Origin: Pseudomonadota bacterium
GTDB taxonomy: Bacteria; Pseudomonadota; Alphaproteobacteria; Rickettsiales; Rickettsiaceae
Assembly: GCA_021804505.1 (NCBI GenBank)
Contig: JAJZHL010000046.1
Span: 1 to 7,293, forward strand
Direction of reading: 5' to 3'
DNA length: 7,293 nt
Numbering within the stretch: position 1 is the first letter of the stretch; the number at the start of each line of letters is the position of its first letter. Positions 1 through 6,754 of the stretch are shown here, one piece after another. The notes under the pieces are model-generated. The model saw only the letters and a program-made list of their open reading frames with translations, was not told the DNA's origin and did not search any database. The position numbers were made by a program, and so were the translations under genes.

Positions 1-2
1 GC

Positions 3-1904
3 ATATCTGTTTCTTTGAGTCATGACGGGAAATATATAAGCTACTTAGCTCCACTCCAGGGCGTGTTAAATGTTTGGATTGCGCCCGTGCAAGACCCTCT
101 ACACGCAATTGCGATTAGTCGGGAAACAAAACGAAGGGTAATGAGCTATCTTTGGACATATGATAATAACACCATTCTCTATTCAGTGGATGAAGAGGGA
201 GACGAAAACTATAGAATTTATAAATATAATATTGAAACAAAAGAGACTATCCTTTTAACCCCGAAAGAAAAGGTTAAGGCTGGTGTACTAAGAATAAGTC
301 CTACTAAACCTGATACAATTTTGATTGGCTTGAATGATCGTGATAAGAGATATTTTGATATCTATACTCTAGATCTTAAAACAGCGAAAAAGACCCTATT
401 GTTCCAGAATGAGAAATTCTTAGGTTTTGTTGTTGATAATAATTTACAATTACGTTTTGCCGCTCTTAGTAGTGAAGATGGTGGAATGGAATATTACCAA
501 TTAAAAGATGGTAAATTCGAACCATTTATAAAAACACCCTTTGAGGATGCTAAAACTACTTATCTTATTGGCTTCGATAAAACCAATGATAACCTTTATT
601 TAATGGATAGCAGAGATCGTAATACTGCTGCTCTAAAAATGATTAATTTACTTAGCGGAAAGGAGAAATTATTAGCAGAAGATAAATTAGCAGACGTTAG
701 TGTTTTTACCGTACATCCAACTGAAGACCATATTCAAGCTATCTCAATTAATTATGATAAGAGGACTTACAAGGTATTAGACAAATCTATTGAAAAAGAT
801 ATCAAATATTTAACTAAACTGGATCGTGGTAATTTGCATATTAATAGTAGGACATTAGATGATAGATTTTGGCTAGTAGCCTACGGTAGTGATGCCGCCC
901 CGATCAAATATTACTTATATAATAGGCAGCTAGGTAAAGCAGAATTTTTATTTACCAACTCCAAGGAGTTAGAACAATATACTCTGGCTGAAATGCGCCC
1001 TGTTATTATTAAATCACGTGATGGGTTAGATCTAGTTAGTTATATTACCTTTCCTAAAGAAACCAAGACCAAAGGGTTAAAAGTTTTAGGAGAAAAGCCT
1101 CCATTAATTATCTTTGTTCACGGGGGGCCTAACTTAAGGGATAGTTGGGGTTATGACCCTACTCACCAGTGGCTTGCTAATCGTGGGTACTCAGTACTTA
1201 GTATAAATTATCGAGGCTCAACTGGTTTTGGGAAGGATTTTGTAAATGCTGCCAATAGAGAGTGGGGTGGTAAAATGCACGATGACCTTATTGATGGAGT
1301 TAATTGGGCTATCAATAATGAGATCGCTGATCCAAGTAAAATAGCTATTATGGGAGGCAGCTATGGAGGATATGCTACTCTAGTAGGGTTAACAATGACA
1401 CCTGACATATTTGCCTGCGGAGTGGACATAGTTGGAGTTTCCCACTTACTGACTTTAATTAAGAGCGTCCCTCCTTACTGGGAACCATTCTTAAACAATA
1501 TGAGAAAATCTATAGGGCCATGGGATACTGAAGCTGATATAGAATTTTTGAATCAAAGATCTCCTCTAACTTTCGTTGATAATATTAAAAAGCCGTTATT
1601 TATTGCGCAAGGAGCAAATGACCCTAGGGTAAAACAGGCAGAATCAGATCAGATTGTTGCAGCCATGCAGGCTAAAAAAATACCCGTAGTATATGCACTA
1701 TATAAAGATGAAGGACACGGCTTTTCAAGACCCGAGAATAAGCTGTCGTATCATGCTTTAGCGGAAGATTTTTTGGCCAAAATCCTGGGTGGCAGAGCTG
1801 AGGAGATTGGTAGTGATTTGGAAAACGCCAATATGTTACTTAATGGGAAGGATAATGTTACAAATATATCCGCTAAAAACATTATTGATCAAGCGGTAAA
1901 GTAA
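3..1904 (+). CDS. S9 family serine peptidase (prolyl oligopeptidase / acylaminoacyl-peptidase type), 5' end outside window
   Basis: This is a serine peptidase of the alpha/beta-hydrolase S9 family, expected to cleave short peptides. Numbering is from the TTG at 15. The first ~320 residues look like the family's beta-propeller, with repeated 'SHDGKYISYLAP'-type blades, and the hydrolase domain runs from about 325 to 600. Visible motifs are HGGP (369-372, oxyanion region), GGSYGG with nucleophile Ser449, GANDPR with Asp536, and EGHGF with His568, so the catalytic triad is complete. The tail 'GGRAEEIG' followed by about 30 residues is usual for bacterial members. The frame stays open upstream of the TTG to the window edge (codons reading I-S-V-S), in keeping with a propeller blade. 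The TTG is therefore not the start, and the N-terminus and any signal peptide are missing; location in the cell cannot be judged. corA begins 2 nt after the stop, suggesting co-transcription. Exact substrate specificity is not deducible. Confidence 0.93.
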   Translation: MSVSLSHDGKYISYLAPLQGVLNVWIAPVQDPLHAIAISRETKRRVMSYLWTYDNNTILYSVDEEGDENYRIYKYNIETKETILLTPKEKVKAGVLRISPTKPDTILIGLNDRDKRYFDIYTLDLKTAKKTLLFQNEKFLGFVVDNNLQLRFAALSSEDGGMEYYQLKDGKFEPFIKTPFEDAKTTYLIGFDKTNDNLYLMDSRDRNTAALKMINLLSGKEKLLAEDKLADVSVFTVHPTEDHIQAISINYDKRTYKVLDKSIEKDIKYLTKLDRGNLHINSRTLDDRFWLVAYGSDAAPIKYYLYNRQLGKAEFLFTNSKELEQYTLAEMRPVIIKSRDGLDLVSYITFPKETKTKGLKVLGEKPPLIIFVHGGPNLRDSWGYDPTHQWLANRGYSVLSINYRGSTGFGKDFVNAANREWGGKMHDDLIDGVNWAINNEIADPSKIAIMGGSYGGYATLVGLTMTPDIFACGVDIVGVSHLLTLIKSVPPYWEPFLNNMRKSIGPWDTEADIEFLNQRSPLTFVDNIKKPLFIAQGANDPRVKQAESDQIVAAMQAKKIPVVYALYKDEGHGFSRPENKLSYHALAEDFLAKILGGRAEEIGSDLENANMLLNGKDNVTNISAKNIIDQAVK

Positions 1905-1906
1905 AT

Positions 1907-2872
1907 ATGATTATCACGTACTTAGACCAAAATAACTCTATTCAAAGAAGCAATAATTATATTCTAGATCAATCTACTAAATGGATAGATTTATTCTGTA
2001 GTACCAAAGAAGAGGCCGCATTAATAGAGAAGTTTCTTGGTATCAATATACCAGATCAAGAAGAAATGTCTCAGATTGAGATATCAGAAAGACTTTATGT
2101 GGAAGGCAAAACCTTATATATAACTATAGTACAACTGGTTACTCTAGAATCAAGTTTTCCTGAAGCTCATGCTGTGACTTTTATTCTTCATGAAGACCGC
2201 TTAATAACAGTTCGTTATAACGAATTTAAGGCATTTGCTGTATTTAATAATAAATTATCTAAAAGCACTGTTGATTGTAAATATACTTCTCATGAAATTT
2301 TCTTTGCCTTGCTACGTAATTTTGTAGGTATATTGTCTGATACTCTTGAATATATAAGCGTAGAAATTGATTCATATGGCAGGAAGGTATTTAATAATGA
2401 TATACAAAGTAATGATAGATTTAACTATGCTGAAATATTAAAAAAAATAGGACAACAAGGAGATTTGCTATCAAAAAGTAGAGAAAGTTTAATTTCGTTA
2501 ACAAAAGCAATTAACTATGCTCTAAAATTCCCTACATTTAACCAAGATAAGGATAGCGCATTAGTACTTGAAACTTTATCAAATGACATAACTTCTAATA
2601 TTGATTTTGCACAATTTACTTCTGGAGAAGTAATATTTATTTTAGATGCCACACTGGGAATGATAGCAATCGAACAAAATAATATCATTAAAATTTTTTC
2701 TATGGTTTCTATTTTTTTCCTACCTCCAACCTTAATAGCAAGTATATACGGCATGAATTTTAGTATTATGCCAGAACTTAAACTGCCATATGGCTATCCT
2801 ATGGCAATAATAGCCATGTTATTGTCGATATATATTACGTATAAGTATTTTAAAAAGAAAAAGTGGTTTTGA
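1907..2872 (+). CDS. corA: CorA-family magnesium/divalent-cation transporter
   Basis: This is a 321-residue inner-membrane cation channel of the CorA family, which works as a pentamer and takes up Mg2+ (sometimes Co2+ or Ni2+). The large N-terminal part (about 1-260) is soluble and charged, ending in long helices, as expected for the cytoplasmic funnel. Two membrane segments follow at the C-terminus, about 262-281 and 298-315. Between them is the signature Y-G-M-N-F (GMN at 282-284) and the conserved periplasmic loop MPEL...PYGYP. The protein ends in the basic tail KKKKWF, typical of the family. Length and architecture match full-length CorA, so the gene looks intact. The ATG lies 2 nt after the peptidase stop with only a weak ribosome-binding site, which suggests translational coupling. 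Ion preference cannot be settled from sequence. Confidence 0.95.
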   Translation: MIITYLDQNNSIQRSNNYILDQSTKWIDLFCSTKEEAALIEKFLGINIPDQEEMSQIEISERLYVEGKTLYITIVQLVTLESSFPEAHAVTFILHEDRLITVRYNEFKAFAVFNNKLSKSTVDCKYTSHEIFFALLRNFVGILSDTLEYISVEIDSYGRKVFNNDIQSNDRFNYAEILKKIGQQGDLLSKSRESLISLTKAINYALKFPTFNQDKDSALVLETLSNDITSNIDFAQFTSGEVIFILDATLGMIAIEQNNIIKIFSMVSIFFLPPTLIASIYGMNFSIMPELKLPYGYPMAIIAMLLSIYITYKYFKKKKWF

Positions 2873-2921
2873 TAAAATAGAATTCTCTCATGGAGGGCGA
2901 AGAGCATCTACCCGCTTACGA

Positions 2922-2994
2922 CATTGCGAGGAAGTGATACTTCCGAAGCAATCCAGAAAACTGGATCACCACGACACTATCGTGCCTCGTGATG
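2922..2994 (+). repeat. Palindromic intergenic element with cloverleaf-like fold (Rickettsia-type interspersed repeat)
   Basis: The 154-bp gap between corA and hscB contains nested inverted repeats. The outer arms are cattgcgagg (2922-2931) and cctcgtgatg (2985-2994), which pair over 10 positions with two G-U wobbles. Inside are three perfect hairpins: GGAAGT-gat-ACTTCC (2930-2944), ATCCAG-aaaa-CTGGAT (2951-2966) and CACGA-cacta-TCGTG (2970-2984). The GG at 2930-2931 can belong either to the outer stem or to the first hairpin. The element is more GC-rich than its surroundings. The wording 'cattgcgagg...gaagcaatccag' resembles palindromic repeats dispersed in Rickettsia genomes, from memory only. 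Only one copy is present here, so repeat status is inferred. It may act as a terminator, mRNA stabiliser or processing site between the two transcripts, but no U-tract follows it. Confidence 0.72.
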
Positions 2995-3026
2995 GCAGAT
3001 TAATACAAATGTAAAAATTTAAGAGT

Positions 3027-3527
3027 ATGAATAATTACTTTAAGTTGCTAGATATAGAACAAAGATATGACATTGATTTAAGTCACTTAGATCAGCAATA
3101 CTTCTTCATGCAATCAAAATATCATCCAGATAAGGGAAAAAATCAGGCTGAAAATAACTTTAATTTAGCTACCTCCATTGACTTAAATAAAGCATATTCT
3201 ACACTAAAAGATGACTTAACACGTGCTGAATATTTATTAATGTTGAATAATGTGAGCCTAGATGAGCCATCCGCAAGACAGTCTCTTCCCCAAGTTCAAC
3301 TGAGTACAATCTGGAATGAGTTAGAATTGGTAGAAAATAGCGAAGAATTATCTACGCTAACAAATCTTCTTGATGCTAAAATTGATGAACAAAAAAGTTT
3401 AATTGCTTCACTAACTAAGGCTTTTAAAGATAATGATATAAATGAGGCACTTAAAATCACTACGGCATTTAAGTACCTTAAAACATTAATTAGTAATATT
3501 AAGCTTAAAATTAAATTATGCAGATAG
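3027..3527 (+). CDS. hscB: Fe-S cluster assembly co-chaperone HscB (J-domain protein)
   Basis: HscB is the cytoplasmic J-domain partner of HscA. It binds the scaffold IscU, brings it to HscA and stimulates HscA's ATPase. The 166-residue length is close to the usual ~170. The N-terminal J domain (about 1-72) starts with N-N-Y-F-K-L-L, the family's 'YFxLF/L' opening, and carries the HPD motif at 33-35 in 'KYHPDKGKN', followed by the 'A.SIDLNKAYSTLKDDLTRAEYLL' stretch typical of HscB. The C-terminal part (about 85-166) is helical and charged, as expected for the IscU-binding three-helix bundle. The ATG at 3027 is the first start after an in-frame stop at 3012 and gives the expected N-terminus; its ribosome-binding site is weak. 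The end overlaps hscA by 10 nt, which points to coupled translation of the two partners. Confidence 0.93.
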   Translation: MNNYFKLLDIEQRYDIDLSHLDQQYFFMQSKYHPDKGKNQAENNFNLATSIDLNKAYSTLKDDLTRAEYLLMLNNVSLDEPSARQSLPQVQLSTIWNELELVENSEELSTLTNLLDAKIDEQKSLIASLTKAFKDNDINEALKITTAFKYLKTLISNIKLKIKLCR

Positions 3528-5323
3528 TCGAAATCAAAGAGTCTGGAGCTTCTAATGAGGGCAAATCGCAAGAAATAGCGGTAGGGATTGATTTTGGTAC
3601 AACAAATTCCTTGATTGCTATTGCTAAAAATAAAACTCCTCAAATTATCACTAGCACTAAGAATGGTGGTTTAATACCTTCCGTTATCAAGTTTAAAAAG
3701 GGCGAGTTTATTATCGGTGATGATACTGATACCTTCAATAATCTTCGCTCAATTAAAAGATTATTTGGAAAAAGGCTGACTGATGTGTTGAATAATCCTT
3801 CCCTTATTTCTATGGTTAAGGATCATATTGAACTAAATAGTGAAACCTTACGAATAAACTTTGCAGGTAAGTTACTAACAGTTCCAGAAGTAGCTGCACA
3901 AATCTTTTTATATCTAAAAAAGCAGGCTACTGAATACCTAGACACAGAAGTAAAAAAAGCTGTAATAACCGTTCCGGCACATTTTAACGACGCAGCAAGA
4001 GGTGAGGTTATGCTGGCTGCAAAAATTGCTGGGTATGAGGTACTACGCTTAATCGCCGAGCCAACAGCAGCAGCATATGCTTATGGCCTGAACAAAAAAG
4101 CTACAGGCAAATATTTAGTATATGATCTCGGAGGTGGTACCTTTGACGTATCTATATTAAATATGCAAGTGGGTATATTTCAAGTAATTGCCACTTCGGG
4201 CGATAATCTTTTAGGCGGAGATGATATTGACTACTTAGTGCTACAGTATTTTTGTAATAAATATAAATTGTCAGAATCTAAAGAATTAATGCAAATTGCA
4301 AAACAAGCCAAAGAGGAGCTAAGCAATAACGATAGATATGATAATAAATTTAATGGAGAAGCACTAGAATTAAATAGAAAAGATTTTGAATCACTAATTT
4401 TACCTTTAATAGAGCGTACCATAGTAATTGTTAATGATGCTTTAGAAAATGCAGATAATCCAGAAATCGATGGCATTATCCTTGCCGGTGGTTCAACACG
4501 GATACCATTAATCAGGAATATGCTAGAAAAGTCCTTTAATACAATAATTTTTTCTGATGTTAACCCAGATGAAGTGGTGGCACTAGGTGCTGCTTTGCAA
4601 GCAGAGAATCTGACAGCTAATAATGCTGATTCTTTACTAATTGACGTGATTCCTTTGTCTCTGGGTATAGAATTAAATGGTGGCCTGAGCGAAAAAATTA
4701 TTATGCGCAATAGCCCCATTCCAATCTCTATAACTAAGGAATTTACTACTTATGTAGATAACCAAACCGCTATGAAACTCCATATAGTACAAGGTGAAAG
4801 AGAAATGGTAAAGGATTGTAGATCACTTGCTCAATTTGACCTATCCCTCCCCCCAATGAAGGCAGGCGCAATAAGAACAGAAGTGACCTTCTCTGTAGAT
4901 GCAGATGGTATTTTATCAGTCACAGCTTTAGAGAAAAATAGCGGGGTATCACATGCCATAGAAGTTAAGCCAACATATGGCCTAAGCTTAGAGGAAGTTA
5001 CCCAAATACTAGATAATGCATATCAGAATGCATCTATAGATCATCATAACAAATTGCTTAGAGAAACGGTAATAGATTCACAATCTTTAATCTATAATGT
5101 AGAATGCGCTATTAAGGAAATGCCTAATCTTCTGAAACAAAGAGAAATGGAAGAGATTCATCACTCTATAAATGTACTAAAAAAGTCTTTAGAAGGAAAC
5201 GATAGAGAATATATTATAGAATGTGGAAAGACTATTGAGAAAATGACAAAGAGATTTTTTGCTGAAAGATTAAATAGCACTATTAAAGGCTTATTGAAAG
5301 GCAAACATATTGACCAAATTTAA
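3518..5323 (+). CDS. hscA: Fe-S cluster assembly Hsp70 chaperone HscA
   Basis: HscA is the specialised Hsp70 that, with HscB, uses ATP to drive cluster transfer from the scaffold IscU. The 601-residue length fits the family (about 600-620). The nucleotide-binding domain (about 20-380) has all three ATPase signatures: GIDFGTTNS (23-31, phosphate 1), YDLGGGTFDVSI (202-213, phosphate 2) and LAGGSTRIP (322-330, adenosine). 'AVITVPAHFNDAARG' and 'RLIAEPTAAAYAYGL' are also typical. The substrate-binding domain follows, including 'EFTTYVDNQTAMKLHIVQGERE', then a divergent helical lid (about 500-601). HscA rather than DnaK is indicated by the lack of a long acidic C-terminal tail, the ~20-residue extension before GIDFGTTNS and the hscB and fdx neighbours. 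The ATG lies inside the end of hscB; ferredoxin follows after 27 nt. No break or missing motif is seen. Confidence 0.95.
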   Translation: MQIVEIKESGASNEGKSQEIAVGIDFGTTNSLIAIAKNKTPQIITSTKNGGLIPSVIKFKKGEFIIGDDTDTFNNLRSIKRLFGKRLTDVLNNPSLISMVKDHIELNSETLRINFAGKLLTVPEVAAQIFLYLKKQATEYLDTEVKKAVITVPAHFNDAARGEVMLAAKIAGYEVLRLIAEPTAAAYAYGLNKKATGKYLVYDLGGGTFDVSILNMQVGIFQVIATSGDNLLGGDDIDYLVLQYFCNKYKLSESKELMQIAKQAKEELSNNDRYDNKFNGEALELNRKDFESLILPLIERTIVIVNDALENADNPEIDGIILAGGSTRIPLIRNMLEKSFNTIIFSDVNPDEVVALGAALQAENLTANNADSLLIDVIPLSLGIELNGGLSEKIIMRNSPIPISITKEFTTYVDNQTAMKLHIVQGEREMVKDCRSLAQFDLSLPPMKAGAIRTEVTFSVDADGILSVTALEKNSGVSHAIEVKPTYGLSLEEVTQILDNAYQNASIDHHNKLLRETVIDSQSLIYNVECAIKEMPNLLKQREMEEIHHSINVLKKSLEGNDREYIIECGKTIEKMTKRFFAERLNSTIKGLLKGKHIDQI

Positions 5324-5334
5324 TAATTAATCTT

Positions 5335-5340
5335 AAGAGG
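5335..5340 (+). promoter_or_regulatory. Ribosome-binding site of the ferredoxin gene
   Basis: AAGAGG lies 10 nt upstream of the ATG at 5351, in the 27-nt gap after hscA. It is the clearest Shine-Dalgarno-like site in the window and supports the ATG at 5351 as start. The other genes here have weak or no such motif and probably rely on coupling to the upstream gene or on AT-rich leaders. Confidence 0.6.
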
Positions 5341-5350
5341 AATATAATTA

Positions 5351-5683
5351 ATGCCCAAAGTGATTTTTATTTTAGACAATGATGGTACAGAAAAAGTAGT
5401 AGAGGCTCCACTTGGTCTATCCATACTAGAAATAGCCCATCAACATGAACTCGATCTTGAAGGGGCATGTGGTGGGTCACTAGCATGCGCTACTTGTCAT
5501 GTTATAGTTGATGAGGAATTTTATCACAAGCTACAAAAACCTACTGAAGCAGAAGAAGATATGCTTGACTTAGCGTTCGGTCTTACCCATACTTCTAGGT
5601 TAGGTTGCCAAATTATAATTAGTGAGGAATTAGACGGCATTAGAGTCCGACTACCTTCTTCTACCCGAAATATTAACTTATAG
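5351..5683 (+). CDS. fdx: [2Fe-2S] ferredoxin, adrenodoxin/Isc type
   Basis: This is a small electron carrier of 110 residues, cytoplasmic, which in the ISC pathway supplies electrons for cluster assembly. The four cluster ligands are visible: Cys40, Cys46 and Cys49 in '[17 protein letters not shown]', and Cys86 in 'SRLGCQI'. The spacing C-x5-C-x2-C-x36-C is that of adrenodoxin-type (not plant-type) ferredoxins. The fold's start, '[28 protein letters not shown]', and the '[23 protein letters not shown]' segment fit the family well, and the C-terminal '[10 protein letters not shown]' matches the Fdx/adrenodoxin end. A clear ribosome-binding site precedes the ATG. Its place directly after hscB-hscA is the classical isc order and supports the Isc role. 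The gene is called fdxB or fdx in different genomes. Confidence 0.95.
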   Translation: MPKVIFILDNDGTEKVVEAPLGLSILEIAHQHELDLEGACGGSLACATCHVIVDEEFYHKLQKPTEAEEDMLDLAFGLTHTSRLGCQIIISEELDGIRVRLPSSTRNINL

Positions 5684-5696
5684 CTGAGTATAAAAA

Positions 5697-6740
5697 GTGA
5701 TACGTAAAATTTTATTGTTTATAGCACTGGTGTATATCACCTTATGGTTTGCCGTTGCATATGTGTTAAAAGGTAATGTAGTAGCATTGATTAAACATTC
5801 TGAGACAGATAACATTAAAATAACCTATAAGGAAATAAAGGTCTCTGGTTTTCCTGCCCGTTGGCATATTAAACTAGTTGAGCCTAAAATCCAATTTATC
5901 AATGGTATTAATTTTGGAGAGTTTTCATCATCGGCGGTGACGTTTGCAGTACATTTTAGTTTAAAGAAAATTCTTTTGGATTTTGGCCCAGAAATAAAAC
6001 AACAAGAAGTATCACAAGTCAAATCAGAAGAATATATAGCACGGTCAGGAGAGAATATTCAGATCCTAATCAAACTAAATAAACCTTTGTATAAATTATC
6101 TAACACTGACAATTTCCAATCTATTGCTAAATTACTGCAATTTAATAACAAATTATTGTCTATAGTGTACCAGGGTAAAGAATTATACAACATTTCTGCT
6201 TTAACCTTATTACTTAATAAAAGATTAAATGCCGACAATGAGAATATTGCATTACAACTCCACTTACTATACACAGGACAAGAAAAGGTTTTGAACTTTA
6301 CTAAAGCTGAGCTTGATATTGCGACTATACTTGATATTGCCACTAAGCAAAAAAATCAGGAAGCTGCTGTTAAAATTCTTAACTTTGATCATTTTAAGCT
6401 AGTATGTGATGAAAATGCTCACCTAGAAATGAGGGGAGGTTTACAGTTCTTCCAACATAGATTACCACAAGGAAAGCTGAGTTTTGAACTGATAAATTAC
6501 CATGATGTGGTAGATAAGTTAATTTCAGATAACCTAATTTTCCCTAAGAAAATGGTTAAAACCTTGATTGAAAAAGCTGTGCATTCAACTGCATCTGAAG
6601 TTGTTAAAACGGATGATGGCGAGATATCAACTTATGAGAAAATAAAATTTGACGTTGACTTCTCCGATACTGGTGTCAACATAGGTTCTGTTAACTTGCT
6701 AGAATTTAATTTGCAAAACAATAAAGAGCTTAACAATTAA
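5697..6740 (+). CDS. DUF2125-like membrane-anchored protein of unknown function
   Basis: This is a 347-residue protein whose N-terminus 'IRKILLFIALVYITLWFAVAYVL' (about 2-24) is one hydrophobic helix, acting as an uncleaved signal anchor or signal peptide. The rest is soluble with alternating hydrophobic residues, suggesting a beta-rich domain on the periplasmic side. The stretch 'YKEIKVSGFPARWHIKLVEPKIQF' (about 44-67) resembles the G-F-P-(F/A)-R motif of DUF2125 proteins, which are common in alphaproteobacteria; the assignment is by recognition and moderate. No catalytic or metal-binding motif is visible. The start is a GTG at 5697, 13 nt after fdx; it places the hydrophobic helix right at the N-terminus, which supports the choice. 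The short gap implies transcription with hscB-hscA-fdx, but a functional link to Fe-S assembly is not shown. The gene is intact. Confidence 0.75.
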   Translation: MIRKILLFIALVYITLWFAVAYVLKGNVVALIKHSETDNIKITYKEIKVSGFPARWHIKLVEPKIQFINGINFGEFSSSAVTFAVHFSLKKILLDFGPEIKQQEVSQVKSEEYIARSGENIQILIKLNKPLYKLSNTDNFQSIAKLLQFNNKLLSIVYQGKELYNISALTLLLNKRLNADNENIALQLHLLYTGQEKVLNFTKAELDIATILDIATKQKNQEAAVKILNFDHFKLVCDENAHLEMRGGLQFFQHRLPQGKLSFELINYHDVVDKLISDNLIFPKKMVKTLIEKAVHSTASEVVKTDDGEISTYEKIKFDVDFSDTGVNIGSVNLLEFNLQNNKELNN

Positions 6741-6754
6741 AAGCGAAATATAGC

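Noticed and set aside
15..17. TTG as the start of the S9 peptidase
   Set aside because: The frame is open upstream to the window edge and the upstream codons continue a beta-propeller-like sequence. The family normally has more N-terminal sequence, so the gene is 5'-truncated by the window.
2867..2878. Promoter -10-like TAAAAT just after the corA stop
   Set aside because: No credible -35 box lies at the right distance, and such hexamers are frequent in AT-rich DNA.
2922..2994. tRNA gene, because of the cloverleaf shape
   Set aside because: There is no T-loop consensus (GGTTCRANYC), no D-loop pattern and no 7-nt anticodon loop; loop sizes are 3, 4 and 5 nt.
4231..4719. Minus-strand open frame inside hscA (also 2515-2754, 3296-3643, 5825-6022 and 6059-6343)
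   Set aside because: These lie antisense to well-supported genes, have low-complexity Ser/Leu/Ile-rich translations and show no recognisable family.
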